DNA of 40,807 nt from positions 1 to 40,807 of the forward strand of contig NZ_JACMNS010000001.1 in assembly GCF_014378415.1 (NCBI RefSeq). The letters are read 5' to 3'. A program made the translations under genes and the position numbers. This DNA is from Aquabacterium sp. (GTDB lineage: Bacteria > Pseudomonadota > Gammaproteobacteria > Burkholderiales > Burkholderiaceae_C). Positions 29,430-39,715 of this stretch are shown piece after piece; positions within the stretch are counted from its first letter, which is position 1; the number at the start of each line of letters is the position of its first letter. The notes beneath the pieces were generated by a model that searched no databases, had not been told where the DNA came from, and worked only from the letters and a program-made list of their open reading frames with translations.

Positions 29430-30917
29430 TCACTTGTCCAATCCGCCAAGGCAAAGGTACTTGGCTTCCAGGTAATCGTCCATGCCCTGGCGCGCGCCTT
29501 CGCGGCCCAGGCCGGATTGCTTCACGCCACCAAAGGGCACTTCGCAGCTTGAAATCAGGCCAGTGTTGACCCCGACCATGCCGTATTCCAACGCTTCGCC
29601 CACGCGGAAGATGCGGCCGATGTCGCGGCTGTAGAAATAGCTGGCCAGGCCGAACTCGGTGTCGTTGGCCATGGCGATGGCTTCGGCTTCGGTGTCGAAC
29701 TTGAAGACAGGGGCCACGGGGCCGAAAATTTCCTCGCGCGCCAAGCGCATGTCGCTTGATGCGTTGGACAGTACCGTGGGCGTGTAGAAGTTGCCGCCGT
29801 CCACGGGCGCTTTCTTGCCACCCGTGACGACCTTGGCGCCTTTGGCCACGGCATCGGCCACCAGGTCTTCAACCTTGGCCAAGGCTTGGTCATCGATCAA
29901 CGGGCCTTGCACCACGCCGGCTTCAAAACCGTTGCCCACTTTCATCTGCGCCACACGTTTTGAAAGCTTGGCCACGAACTCGTCGTGGATGTCGGCTTGC
30001 GCGTACAGGCGGTTAGCGCACACGCAGGTTTGGCCCGCATTGCGGTACTTGGCGATCAGCGCGCCTTCCACGGCCGCGTCGATGTCGGCATCGTTGAACA
30101 CGATGAAGGGCGCGTTGCCGCCCAACTCCAGCGACAACTTCTTGATGGTGGGCGCACACTGCTTCATCAGGATGCGGCCCACCTCGGTTGATCCGGTGAA
30201 GGACAGGTGGCGCACCGTGTCGCTGGCGCAGAGCACCTTGCCCACTTCAATCGACCGCTCCGCATCGGCGGTGATGATGTTCAACACGCCCGGCGGCATG
30301 CCGGCGCGCAAGGCCAATTCGGCCACGGCCAGCGCCGACAGTGGGGTGGCCTCGGCCGGCTTGATGACCACGGGGCAGCCAGCGGCCAGGGCAGGCGCCA
30401 CCTTGCGGGTGATCATGGCGATGGGGAAGTTCCAGGGCGTGATCGCCGCGCAGACGCCAATCGGCTGGCGGATCACCAAAAAGCGCTTGCTGGCGTCGGT
30501 GCTGGGCACCGTTTCGCCATACACGCGGCGGGCTTCTTCGGCGAACCATTCGATGAAGCTGGCACCGTAGGCCACTTCGCCTTTCGATTCTGCCAGCGGC
30601 TTGCCTTGCTCCGCGGTCATGATCCGGGCCAGGTCGTCCGCGTTGTCAATCAGCAGGGCAAACCACTTCATCATGATGGTGGACCGAGCCTTGGCGGTCA
30701 GGGCACGCCAAGCGGGCCAGGCGCGGTTGGCGGCGGCGATGGCCGCTTCGGTCTGGGTGGCACCCAGGTTCGGCACCTGCGCCAGCAATTGCCCAGTGGC
30801 CGGGTCGCGCACGTCGAAGCGCTCAGCGGCATCCACCCATTGCCCGTCGATCAGGGCGTGGGTCTTGAGCAGGGAAGGGTCTTTCAGCGCGGCCAGGGGG
30901 GCAGGAAAATCGGTCAT
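29430..30917 (-). CDS. gabD: NAD(P)-dependent succinate-semialdehyde dehydrogenase
   Basis: Start MTDFPAPLAALKDPSLL at 30917; TPWNFPIAMITRKVAPALAAGCPVVIKPAE, FTGSTEVGRILM, LELGGNAPFIVF, NAGQTCVCANR; C-terminal GREGARQGMDDYLEAKYLC. Confidence 0.92.
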   Translation of the reverse strand: MTDFPAPLAALKDPSLLKTHALIDGQWVDAAERFDVRDPATGQLLAQVPNLGATQTEAAIAAANRAWPAWRALTAKARSTIMMKWFALLIDNADDLARIMTAEQGKPLAESKGEVAYGASFIEWFAEEARRVYGETVPSTDASKRFLVIRQPIGVCAAITPWNFPIAMITRKVAPALAAGCPVVIKPAEATPLSALAVAELALRAGMPPGVLNIITADAERSIEVGKVLCASDTVRHLSFTGSTEVGRILMKQCAPTIKKLSLELGGNAPFIVFNDADIDAAVEGALIAKYRNAGQTCVCANRLYAQADIHDEFVAKLSKRVAQMKVGNGFEAGVVQGPLIDDQALAKVEDLVADAVAKGAKVVTGGKKAPVDGGNFYTPTVLSNASSDMRLAREEIFGPVAPVFKFDTEAEAIAMANDTEFGLASYFYSRDIGRIFRVGEALEYGMVGVNTGLISSCEVPFGGVKQSGLGREGARQGMDDYLEAKYLCLGGLDK

Positions 30918-31053
30918 GGCGGTTCTCGGGAAAGCATGCACGGGCCAGAATGATAGGCCACCCCCCTGAAACCTATAATCAGAAGCTTTGCTTTACCCGG
31001 TTGCCATCAGGCCCGGGTCGCCCCGCCCCACGTTCTGAACCGGAAGCCCCCAG

Positions 31054-33702
31054 ATGAAAGCCGCCGAGATCCGCTCCAAGTTTCTGAAGTTCTTCGAGTC
31101 GAAGGGCCACACCATCGTGGCCTCCAGCCCCGTGGTGCCCGGTGACGACCCGACCCTGCTGTTCACCAACGCGGGCATGAACCAGTTCAAGGACGTGTTC
31201 CTGGGCTTCGACAAGCGCCCCTACACCCGTGCCACCTCGTCGCAAAAGTGCATCCGCGCTGGCGGCAAGCACAACGACCTGGACAACGTGGGTTACACCG
31301 CCCGCCACCACACCTTTTTTGAGATGCTGGGCAATTTCAGCTTCGGCGACTACTTCAAGCGCGACGCCATTGGCTTCGCTTGGGAGTTGCTGACCGAGGT
31401 CTTTAAGCTGCCCAAAGACAAGCTCACCGTCACGGTGTACGCCGACGACGACGAAGCCTACGACATCTGGCACAAAGAGATCGGCGTGTCGGCTGAGCGC
31501 ATCATCCGCATCGGCGACAACAAGGGCGCCCGCTACGCCTCCGACAACTTCTGGATGATGGGCGACACCGGCCCCTGCGGCCCCTGCACCGAGATCTTCT
31601 ACGACCACGGTGACCACATCCCCGGCGGCCCGCCCGGCAGCCCCGATGAAGATGGCGACCGCTTCATCGAGATCTGGAACAACGTGTTCATGCAGTTCAA
31701 CCGCGACGAAGCGGGCGTGATGCACAAGTTGCCCAAGCCCAGCGTGGACACCGGCATGGGCCTGGAGCGCATCGCCGCTGTGCTGCAAGGTGTGCATGGC
31801 AACTACGAGATCGATTTGTTCGTGGCTTTACTGGCTGCGGCCAAGTCAGCGGTAGACGCCGCTGGCGGTGGTGATGTCGATGCATCGAGCCCCAGCCTGA
31901 AGGTCATCGCCGACCACATCCGCGCGTGCTCTTTCACCGTGGCCGATGGCGTGATCCCCAGCAACGAAGGCCGCGGCTACGTGCTGCGCCGCATCACGCG
32001 CCGCGCCATCCGTCATGGCTACAAACTGGGTGCCCGCACGCCGTTCTTCCACAAGCTGGTCGGTGCCTTGGTCGAGCAGATGGGCGATGCCTACCCCGAA
32101 CTGCGCCAGAACGAAAAGCGCATCACCGAGGTCCTGAAGACCGAAGAAGAGCGCTTCTTCCAGACCATCGAGAACGGTATGCAAATGCTCAGCTCGGCGA
32201 TTGCAGAACTGTTTCTTGAGAAGGGGCAGGGCGCAAAGGTACTTGACGGCGCCTTGGCTTTCAAGTTGCATGACACCTTTGGTTTTCCTGTCGATTTGAC
32301 AGCCGATGTTTGTCGTGAGGATGGCCTTACCGTTGATACGGTGGCGTTCGATGCCGCCATGACCCACCAGCGCCAACAAGCCCGCGCCGCCGGTAAGTTC
32401 AAGATGGCCACCGGCCTGGCGTACACCGGCACCCCCACCACCTTCCACGGCTACGACCACCTGACCCACGAAGGCTCCAAGGTCACCGCCGTCTACGTGG
32501 ACGGCAGCCCCGCCCAATCCGCCCACGCGGGTGACGACGCCGTCATCGTGCTGAACGACACCCCCTTCTACGCCGAGTCCGGCGGCCAGGCTGGCGACAG
32601 CGGCGACCTGCGCAACGGCACCTCGCGCTTCGTCGTCGAAGACACGCACAAGATCCAAGCCGATGTGTTCGGTCACCACGGCCGCGTGGTCGAAGGCGAG
32701 ATCAAGGTGGGCGACACGGTGAATGCCCGCGTTGATGCCGATGTGCGCGCCCGCACCATCCGCAACCACAGCGCCACCCACCTGATGCACAAAGCCTTGC
32801 GCGAAGTGCTGGGTGGCCACGTGCAGCAAAAGGGCTCGCAGGTCACGGCAGACCGCACGCGCTTCGACTTCGCGCACAACGCGCCCATGACGGCCGATGA
32901 AATCCGTCAGGTCGAAGAGCTGGTGAACGCCGAGATCCTGCTCAACGAGGGCACCAATGCTGCCGTGATGGGCCTGGAAGACGCTCAAAAGACTGGCGCC
33001 ATGATGCTGTTCGGTGAGAAGTACGCCGATGAAGTCCGCGTGCTCAGCATCGGCTCATCCAAAGAGCTTTGCGGTGGCACGCACGTCAAGCGCACCGGCG
33101 ACATCGGCCTGTTCAAGATCGTGGCCGAAAGCGGCGTGGCCGCTGGCGTGCGCCGCGTCGAAGCCGTCACCGGTATCAATGCCCTGAGCTACCTGCAGTC
33201 GCTGGAAAGCACTGTGCAAGGACTGGCCAGCCTGCTCAAGGCCGCGCCTGCCGAAGTGTCTGCCCGCGTGGCCGCCGCGCAAGATCAGATCCGCGCGCTG
33301 GAAAAAGAACTCGCCGCCATCAAGGGCAAGCTGGCTTCCAGCCAGGGCGACGAGCTGATGGCCCAGGCCGTCGACATCAAGGGCATCAAGGTGCTGGCCG
33401 CCGTGCTCGATGGCGCCGATGCCAAGGCACTGCGCGACACGATGGACAAGCTCAAGGACAAGCTCAAGACGGCCGCCATCGTGCTGGCCTCGGTCGAGGG
33501 TGGCAAAGTGCAGATCGCCGCTGGCGTGACCGCCGACAGCATCGGCAAACTCAAGGCCGGTGAGCTGGTCAACTTCGTGGCCCAGCAGGTGGGTGGCAAG
33601 GGTGGCGGCAAACCTGACATGGCCATGGCTGGTGGCACCGACCCCTCCAAACTGGCACAAGCCCTCGCCGGCGTGCCCGCATGGGTGAATGAGCGACTCT
33701 GA
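31054..33702 (+). CDS. alaS: Alanine--tRNA ligase
   Basis: 882 aa; [86 protein letters not shown]-Ala domain. Confidence 0.98.
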   Translation: MKAAEIRSKFLKFFESKGHTIVASSPVVPGDDPTLLFTNAGMNQFKDVFLGFDKRPYTRATSSQKCIRAGGKHNDLDNVGYTARHHTFFEMLGNFSFGDYFKRDAIGFAWELLTEVFKLPKDKLTVTVYADDDEAYDIWHKEIGVSAERIIRIGDNKGARYASDNFWMMGDTGPCGPCTEIFYDHGDHIPGGPPGSPDEDGDRFIEIWNNVFMQFNRDEAGVMHKLPKPSVDTGMGLERIAAVLQGVHGNYEIDLFVALLAAAKSAVDAAGGGDVDASSPSLKVIADHIRACSFTVADGVIPSNEGRGYVLRRITRRAIRHGYKLGARTPFFHKLVGALVEQMGDAYPELRQNEKRITEVLKTEEERFFQTIENGMQMLSSAIAELFLEKGQGAKVLDGALAFKLHDTFGFPVDLTADVCREDGLTVDTVAFDAAMTHQRQQARAAGKFKMATGLAYTGTPTTFHGYDHLTHEGSKVTAVYVDGSPAQSAHAGDDAVIVLNDTPFYAESGGQAGDSGDLRNGTSRFVVEDTHKIQADVFGHHGRVVEGEIKVGDTVNARVDADVRARTIRNHSATHLMHKALREVLGGHVQQKGSQVTADRTRFDFAHNAPMTADEIRQVEELVNAEILLNEGTNAAVMGLEDAQKTGAMMLFGEKYADEVRVLSIGSSKELCGGTHVKRTGDIGLFKIVAESGVAAGVRRVEAVTGINALSYLQSLESTVQGLASLLKAAPAEVSARVAAAQDQIRALEKELAAIKGKLASSQGDELMAQAVDIKGIKVLAAVLDGADAKALRDTMDKLKDKLKTAAIVLASVEGGKVQIAAGVTADSIGKLKAGELVNFVAQQVGGKGGGKPDMAMAGGTDPSKLAQALAGVPAWVNERL

Positions 33703-33719
33703 TGTCGTGAGTTCAACCC

Positions 33720-33745
33720 AAAAGGCTCCTTCGGGAGCCTTTTTC
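33720..33745 (+). terminator. Rho-independent terminator after alaS
   Basis: Perfect 10-bp stem AAAAGGCTCC-TTCG-GGAGCCTTTT with UUCG tetraloop followed by T tract. Confidence 0.93.
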
Positions 33746-33861
33746 TTTGTGCGAATGTCGGCGCCAATGCCATCTTGTCATCCAGCATCCTGTGAGCGAC
33801 GCCACCGCATCCCTATAGTTCAATCACCGAGGACCGACTTACTACAAGAAAGGTGTTGCTC

Positions 33862-34746
33862 ATGACCACCCCCGTTGCAATCCATCCCATCGTCCCCCGC
33901 GAGAAGCTGAACTTCAACCTGGACGGCGACATCCCCAAGTACTGGTTTGGCGGCGACCCTTTCAAGTCGCGCTTCTGGGATGCTCTGTCGATCATCTTTC
34001 CACCCGGTGAAAAGTTCTTCATGACCTGTGTGCGCGATTTCCGCGACCAAGTCACCGACCCGAAGATGCTGCAAGAGATCAAGGACTTCAACAAGCAAGA
34101 AGCCCAGCACGGCATCGTCCACCGTCAGGACAACGAACGCATCCGCAAGCAAGGCATCGACACCGAGAGCCTGAGCGCCTGGGTCGAGAACTTTCTGACC
34201 AACCGCTACCGCAAGTGGTACAGCCGCAGCTATACCGTGGCGGTCACCGCCGCGCTGGAGCACTTCACGTCGATCATTGCCCACAGCATGTTCGACAAGC
34301 GCGATTTGCTGAAGGAAGCCGACCCCCGCGTGCGCGCCATGTACGCTTGGCATGCCATTGAAGAAGTCGAGCACAAGGGTGTTGCCTACGACGTCATGGT
34401 CGATGTCGCCAAGGTGGGTTACTTCAAGCGTGTGCTGGCCCTGGTCGATGCCACCATCCTGTTCCCTGTCACCATCTTCTACATCCAGCGCAAGATGTTG
34501 ATTCATGATGGTTTCACCCTGACGCAACGCATCAAGCTGATGGCTGGTGGCATCTGGTGGTTGATCAAGCCCAATGGCTTGCTGGCCCCCATGGCCAAGG
34601 CTTACTGGACTTACTACAAGGTGGGCTTCCACCCGTGGCAAGAGTCCACGCAGCACGGCTACCCTGAGTGGCTGGCCGCCTTCAACAGCAGCGGTGGCGA
34701 CCCGGTCAAGGCCAGCGAGCAAATGCGCCAAACCCTCGCCATGTGA
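33862..34746 (+). CDS. Metal-dependent hydrolase family protein (PF10118-like)
   Basis: FPPGEKFFMTCVRDFRDQVTDPKMLQEIKDFNKQEAQHGIVHRQDN..., LEHFTSIIAHSMFD..., MYAWHAIEEVEHKGVAYDVM. Confidence 0.88.
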   Translation: MTTPVAIHPIVPREKLNFNLDGDIPKYWFGGDPFKSRFWDALSIIFPPGEKFFMTCVRDFRDQVTDPKMLQEIKDFNKQEAQHGIVHRQDNERIRKQGIDTESLSAWVENFLTNRYRKWYSRSYTVAVTAALEHFTSIIAHSMFDKRDLLKEADPRVRAMYAWHAIEEVEHKGVAYDVMVDVAKVGYFKRVLALVDATILFPVTIFYIQRKMLIHDGFTLTQRIKLMAGGIWWLIKPNGLLAPMAKAYWTYYKVGFHPWQESTQHGYPEWLAAFNSSGGDPVKASEQMRQTLAM

Positions 34747-34765
34747 TCAAGCTGACGACCCAGCA

Positions 34766-34792
34766 GGCCTCCGGTGACGGAGGTTTTTTTTT
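34766..34792 (+). terminator. Rho-independent terminator after metal-dependent hydrolase gene
   Basis: CCTCCG-GTGA-CGGAGG followed by TTTTTTTTT. Confidence 0.92.
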
Positions 34793-34861
34793 GCGTCGTT
34801 ATTGAAACCCCGATCTTCGGTAGACTGCGGCACACTCACCTTGAGTGGGCCGTTTTCATTT

Positions 34862-35923
34862 ATGCAGATTCCATCGATCGTTCTCAAAGCTCTGGGCATC
34901 AAGCCCATTCCGCTGTTCATGCTGTCCAGCTGGATCAAGGCGGCCGCCAAGTGCGGGTTCAACGTGCAACCGCTGTTCAAAGAGGCCGGCATCACCATCG
35001 ACCTGATCCGCCTGGAAGACGCCCGTGTGTCGCCCTTGCAGTTGATCTCGGTGCTGGAGCAGTGCGTGGCCATGTCGCCCCACAAGCATTTCCCGGTGGT
35101 ATTGGGCGACACCTTCGCGTTTGAATCCCTGCCCGAGTTTGAAACCCTGCTGACCACCAGCCCCACCTTGCGCCAGGCCCTGGATGTGGCTGAAATGGCC
35201 AAGCGCATGGTGCTGCCCTGGGCACAGTTCGACATCCGCGAAGAAGGCGATCTGGCCTACGTGGCGATCAGCTTTGAAGTGCCCGTGGTCGACGTTGAAA
35301 CCCTCGGCCTGCCGTTGCACTATGTGATCGAAGCCCTGCTGGCCTGTGTCCGCAAGTTCGGCCGTTCCTTGCAAGGCTCATCCGATGGCTTCGTGTCGGT
35401 GTCCATCAAACGGCCTCCGCCACCGTATGCCGAGCAGCTGCAGCAGTTCTTCGAGGTGCCCGTCAACTTCAACCAGCCCATGGACGCGCTGGTGTTTGAA
35501 AGCCGCATCCTTGACCTGCCGCTGGAAGGCGCCTTCCCGGCCCTGCACGAGCAGGCGCACTTCCTGGCCGAGCAGCGCTTGGGCAAAGAGGCCCGTCGCC
35601 AGGGCGTGGCCGCCGAGATCGAAGAAATCATCGCCCTGAAACCAGGGCTCTTGGCCCTGGGCGTGGAAGACATGGCCGAGCGCCTGAACCTGCATCCCCG
35701 CACGCTGCAGCGCCGTCTGAAGGACGAAGGCGATGGCTACCTGCACCTGCAGGCCCGCATGCGCCACCGACTGGCCTGCGATTGGCTGCGCAAGGGTGAC
35801 ATGTCCATCGACGACATCAGCGCGCGCCTGGGCTTCTCCGACCGCCGGGCCTTCACCGCAGCGTTCAAACGTTGGGAAGGTTGCACCCCCAGCAACTGGC
35901 GCGATCAGCAGGGCAGGGCGTGA
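34862..35923 (+). CDS. AraC family transcriptional regulator (PF12625-like N-domain), paralogue 1
   Basis: Start MQIPSIVLKALGIKPIPLF at 34862; C-terminal MAERLNLHPRTLQRRLKDEGDGYLHLQARMRHRLACDWLRKGDMSIDDISARLGFSDRRAFTAAFKRWEGCTPSNWR. Confidence 0.92.
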   Translation: MQIPSIVLKALGIKPIPLFMLSSWIKAAAKCGFNVQPLFKEAGITIDLIRLEDARVSPLQLISVLEQCVAMSPHKHFPVVLGDTFAFESLPEFETLLTTSPTLRQALDVAEMAKRMVLPWAQFDIREEGDLAYVAISFEVPVVDVETLGLPLHYVIEALLACVRKFGRSLQGSSDGFVSVSIKRPPPPYAEQLQQFFEVPVNFNQPMDALVFESRILDLPLEGAFPALHEQAHFLAEQRLGKEARRQGVAAEIEEIIALKPGLLALGVEDMAERLNLHPRTLQRRLKDEGDGYLHLQARMRHRLACDWLRKGDMSIDDISARLGFSDRRAFTAAFKRWEGCTPSNWRDQQGRA

Positions 35924-35935
35924 GCCGCTGAATCA

Positions 35936-35979
35936 GGCCTGAATGTGGCCTGACGAAGGCCTGATGACGGCCTGGAGTG
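35936..35979. repeat. Four direct repeats GGCCTG[A/G] with exact 11-bp periodicity
   Basis: GGCCTGAatgt GGCCTGAcgaa GGCCTGAtgac GGCCTGGagtg starting at 35936, 35947, 35958 and 35969. Confidence 0.9.
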
Positions 35980-36170
35980 CGGACAACGTTCGTTTCCAAA
36001 TGGTCCTGCCGACCGGTCGCTGTCCGTGTCGTCGCCGCCGCCTTGGCCCATGAACTCCCTGCCATGCCGTGGCCGACGAACCGTGATTATCGACACGGAT
36101 TTGATCAATGTCGTCATTTATTCCCGTTTTGATGCCTGAAAAGCTTGTGGTGGGCCGAGAATTTAAATAG

Positions 36171-36185
36171 ATTGGATTATCCAAT
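36171..36185. promoter_or_regulatory. Inverted repeat ATTGGAT-T-ATCCAAT, candidate operator
   Basis: Perfect 7-bp arms around a single central base in the AT-rich region upstream of the second AraC gene. Confidence 0.5.
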
Positions 36186-36252
36186 TCATACGATCGTTCG
36201 ATATTCGTTGAATTCCCTCATAAATTAGAAAACGTACGTATTCAGATATTGA

Positions 36253-37389
36253 TTGGAAATGATTTTGCTCACCTCCAATGTCCAATTAAAGCCAAGTGTG
36301 GAGCAGGCCTCCTGGAGCCCGGAGATTTCGAGCTTGTCCGCCACCATTCCCATGTTTGGCGTGCCCAGTTGGGTTCGTGCCGCCGCCCGTTGCGGCTTCC
36401 CGATCGAGTCCGCTTTCCAGGAGGCGGGTGTTGAGCTGGATGTGAACAAGCCCCACGTTGGCATGGTGACCGCCGATGCGCTGCTGCGGGCCATTGAGGT
36501 GTGTGTCAAGCACTCCACCACACACTATTTCCCCCTGGCATTGGGCGAGGCCTATGTGTTTGACCGCTTCCCCCAGGTCGAGGCTTTTCTGGCCACCAGC
36601 CCCACGATGCGAGAGGCCATTGAAGCCTTGCCCTGGATCCGGGCCATGCAACTGCCCTGGCTGTGGGTCAGCCTGGAAGAGACCGACACCGAAGCAGCCA
36701 TTGTGGTGACCCTTGATCCCGAATTGGCCCGCCGTACCGAAGCGCCCTTCGTGATTGAAATCGTGCTGGCTGCTTGCCGCAAATTTGCCAAGGCCATGCT
36801 GGGTCGTTCGTTGGCGCTGTTTTCGCAGCCGCTGCATGCCGTGCAGTTTCAAAGGGCGCGGCCTGACAATGCCGCCTTGTTTCAGGATTTCTTCCCTTGC
36901 CATGTTCAATTTGGGGCCCCCCGCAATGCCTTGGTGTTTCCCAAAGCCATGCTGGATGTCCCGCTGCAAGGCGCGCTGCCCTCCATCCACGGCCAGGCGC
37001 GCCAGGCCATCGTGCGCGAGTTGGAGGCCAGCAAGCCGCACTTTGCCGCAACCGAAGCCGTACGCCAGGCCTTTGAAGGCCAGCCCGAACTGCTCAAAGG
37101 CGGCCTGGACGAGGCGGCCGAGTCCATGGGCATCCATGCCCGCACCTTGCAGCGGCGCCTGCAGGCCGAAGGGTTCAAATTCGCCGACTTGCAAGCCCAG
37201 GCCAAATACGCCCGTGCCCGGCAAATGCTGAGCAAAAAAGCGATCAGCATGGAAATCATCAGCATCGAGCTGGGTTTTTCCGACCGGCGTGCTTTCACCT
37301 ACGCTTTCAAACGATGGTCGGGCATTTCGCCCAGCACCTACCGTGCGCGGGTTCTTCAGTCACCTGTGACGGCTTTGCGGCATCCTTGA
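36253..37389 (+). CDS. AraC family transcriptional regulator, paralogue 2
   Basis: 378 aa (ATG alternative at 36259); SWVRAAARCGFPIESAFQEAGV aligns with paralogue 1 SWIKAAAKCGFNVQPLFKEAGI; C-terminal HARTLQRRLQAEGFKFADLQAQAKYARARQMLSKKAISMEIISIELGFSDRRAFTYAFKRWSGISPSTYR. Confidence 0.92.
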   Translation: MEMILLTSNVQLKPSVEQASWSPEISSLSATIPMFGVPSWVRAAARCGFPIESAFQEAGVELDVNKPHVGMVTADALLRAIEVCVKHSTTHYFPLALGEAYVFDRFPQVEAFLATSPTMREAIEALPWIRAMQLPWLWVSLEETDTEAAIVVTLDPELARRTEAPFVIEIVLAACRKFAKAMLGRSLALFSQPLHAVQFQRARPDNAALFQDFFPCHVQFGAPRNALVFPKAMLDVPLQGALPSIHGQARQAIVRELEASKPHFAATEAVRQAFEGQPELLKGGLDEAAESMGIHARTLQRRLQAEGFKFADLQAQAKYARARQMLSKKAISMEIISIELGFSDRRAFTYAFKRWSGISPSTYRARVLQSPVTALRHP

Positions 37390-37425
37390 TCTGGCGGGCT
37401 GGACAAGCCTGCTAGAGTCCGGCCC

Positions 37426-38661
37426 ATGTCAGAACGTTCAGATCTCCTGGGCAAGCACATTGTGCTGGGCCTGACAGGCGGTATCGCCTGCTACAAATCG
37501 GCCGAACTGGTCCGCCTTTTGATCAAGGCAGGTGCCACCGTTCAAGTCGTCATGACCGACGCGGCGCAAGCCTTCATCACCTCGGTGACGATGCAGGCAC
37601 TGTCCGGTCGGCCCGTGGCGACCAGCCAATGGGATGCGCGCGAGCCCAACAACATGGCGCACATCAACCTCAGCCGAGAGGCCGATGCCATCGTGGTGGC
37701 GCCCGCCAGCGCTGATTTCATGGCGCAACTGGTGCAAGGCCGTGCGCATGAACTGCTCAGCCTGATGTGCTTGGCGCGGCCTCGTGAGCGTTGCGCCTTG
37801 TTGGTCGCCCCCGCCATGAACCGCGAGATGTGGTCGCACCCGGCCACGCAGCGCAACGCGCAAACCCTGCGAGAGGACGGCACCATCTTGCTCGGCCCCG
37901 ACAGTGGTGACCAGGCCTGCGGCGAAGTCGGTGATGGCCGGATGATCGAACCTGCTGATCTGCTGAACGACCTGATCGCCTTTTTCCAGCCCAAGATCTT
38001 GCAAGGCCAGCGCCTGTTGATCACCGCCGGGCCCACCTTCGAATCGATTGACCCGGTGCGCGGCATCACCAACCACTCCAGCGGCAAGATGGGTTTTGCT
38101 TTGGCACGCGCTGCGGTGGAAGCGGGTGCCCAAGTCACCCTGATCGCCGGGCCGGTTCATCTGCCCACACCCCGGGGCGTGCGCCGCATCGACGTGATGT
38201 CTGCATTGCAGATGCAGGACGCTGTGTTGCCGTTGGCCGGCGACCACGACGTGTTCATCGCCACGGCGGCGGTGGCCGACTGGCGCCCAGCTTCACTGAG
38301 CCAGCACAAGATCAAGAAAGAAGGCAAGAAAGTGGCGCCCACTTTCGAGCTGACCGAGAACCCCGACATCCTGGCCGCCGTGGCCGCCCTGCCCAAAGCG
38401 CCTTACTGTGTGGGCTTTGCCGCCGAAAGCGAGAACCTGCTGGCGCACGCGCGGGCCAAGCTGCTGCGCAAGCGCATCCCTTTGATCATCGGCAACCTGG
38501 GCCCCGCCACGTTTGGCCACGATGACAATGCCTTGGTGTTGGTGGATGCCACCGACCAGCGCCAATTGCCCGAGGACGGCAGCAAGGCCGACAAGCTGGT
38601 GCTGGCGCGCGCACTCATGCTGGAGCTGGCCCGCCGACTGAACCTTCTTCCTGTGAACTGA
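37426..38661 (+). CDS. coaBC: Bifunctional phosphopantothenoylcysteine decarboxylase/phosphopantothenate--cysteine ligase
   Basis: 411 aa; [84 protein letters not shown]. Confidence 0.97.
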   Translation: MSERSDLLGKHIVLGLTGGIACYKSAELVRLLIKAGATVQVVMTDAAQAFITSVTMQALSGRPVATSQWDAREPNNMAHINLSREADAIVVAPASADFMAQLVQGRAHELLSLMCLARPRERCALLVAPAMNREMWSHPATQRNAQTLREDGTILLGPDSGDQACGEVGDGRMIEPADLLNDLIAFFQPKILQGQRLLITAGPTFESIDPVRGITNHSSGKMGFALARAAVEAGAQVTLIAGPVHLPTPRGVRRIDVMSALQMQDAVLPLAGDHDVFIATAAVADWRPASLSQHKIKKEGKKVAPTFELTENPDILAAVAALPKAPYCVGFAAESENLLAHARAKLLRKRIPLIIGNLGPATFGHDDNALVLVDATDQRQLPEDGSKADKLVLARALMLELARRLNLLPVN

Positions 38662-38667
38662 ATTGAC

Positions 38668-39117
38668 ATGACGACCGTTGACATCAAAGTACTCGATGCA
38701 CGCATGGCCGACCACTTGCCCGCTTACGCCACGCCGGGCAGCGCGGGGCTGGACTTGCGCGCTTGCCTTGACCAAGCCGTAGTGCTGGAGCCGGGGCAGG
38801 CCCAACTGATCCCCACGGGCTTGTCGATGCACCTGGCCGACCCCGGCTTGGCGGCCATGATCCTGCCGCGCTCAGGCCTGGGCCACAAGCACGGCATCGT
38901 GCTGGGCAACCTGGTCGGGCTGATCGACTCCGATTACCAGGGACCCTTGATGGTCAGTTGCTGGAACCGTGGCAATGCGCCCTTCACCATTGAGCCGATG
39001 GAGCGCATCGCGCAGATGATCATCGTGCCGATCGTGCAAGCCAGCTTTCGGCAGGTGGATTCATTCGAGGCCACCGCGCGGGGCGAAGGTGGCTTCGGGT
39101 CCACAGGGCGCGGCTGA
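38668..39117 (+). CDS. dut: dUTP diphosphatase
   Basis: 149 aa; [60 protein letters not shown]. Confidence 0.98.
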   Translation: MTTVDIKVLDARMADHLPAYATPGSAGLDLRACLDQAVVLEPGQAQLIPTGLSMHLADPGLAAMILPRSGLGHKHGIVLGNLVGLIDSDYQGPLMVSCWNRGNAPFTIEPMERIAQMIIVPIVQASFRQVDSFEATARGEGGFGSTGRG

Positions 39118-39131
39118 GGAGGCCCTTGAAC

Positions 39132-39656
39132 TCAGTGCATCACTGAGCCAGGGGGGGCTAGATTGGGCGCCAGCGTGAACACCGATTCGGCCACCGAGCC
39201 TTGCTCGATCTCTTCCAGCGTGGCCGTGCGCACACCTTCTACCTTCATGGACAGGCGCAGGGCCACGCCAGCCAATGGATGGTTGCCGTCCATCACGACG
39301 TGGGTGTCGTACACCTCGGTCACGGTGTAAAGCACGTCTGGCGGCAAGTCGGGGGTGGTCGAGCCCACAGGGGGGCCTTCGAACTGCATGCCAACGTCCA
39401 CTTCGGCCGGAAAGATGTCGCGGGTTTCAAAGAAAACCAGCTCGGCTTTGTAGTCGCCAAAAGCCTCTTCGGGCGCCAGGTTCAGGTCGGCCGTGAAGCC
39501 CGGGGCTTGCCCGATCAGGACCTCTTCGACCTTGGCCAGCAGGTCATTGCCACCGACGAAGAACTCCATGGGTTCAGGCAGTTCGTCGATCAGTTGGCCT
39601 TGCGCATCTTCGAGTCGCCAGACCAGGCTGACGACGCAGGGGGAGGAAATCATCAT
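39132..39656 (-). CDS. SlyD-like FKBP-type peptidyl-prolyl isomerase
   Basis: 174 aa; FKBP domain with inserted IF region: EFFVGGNDLLAKVEEVLIGQAPGFTADLNLAPEEAFGDY...VVMDGNHPLAGVALRLSMKVEGVR. Confidence 0.9.
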   Translation of the reverse strand: MMISSPCVVSLVWRLEDAQGQLIDELPEPMEFFVGGNDLLAKVEEVLIGQAPGFTADLNLAPEEAFGDYKAELVFFETRDIFPAEVDVGMQFEGPPVGSTTPDLPPDVLYTVTEVYDTHVVMDGNHPLAGVALRLSMKVEGVRTATLEEIEQGSVAESVFTLAPNLAPPGSVMH

Positions 39657-39715
39657 CCCTCAATCATCTCATGGACGCCATGGCGGCTGGCGTCAGAGGT
39701 CGCACAATGGCGGCC

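Noticed and set aside
31846-32988. 380-aa ORF antisense to alaS
   Set aside because: Shadow ORF; alaS is intact and in frame across the region.
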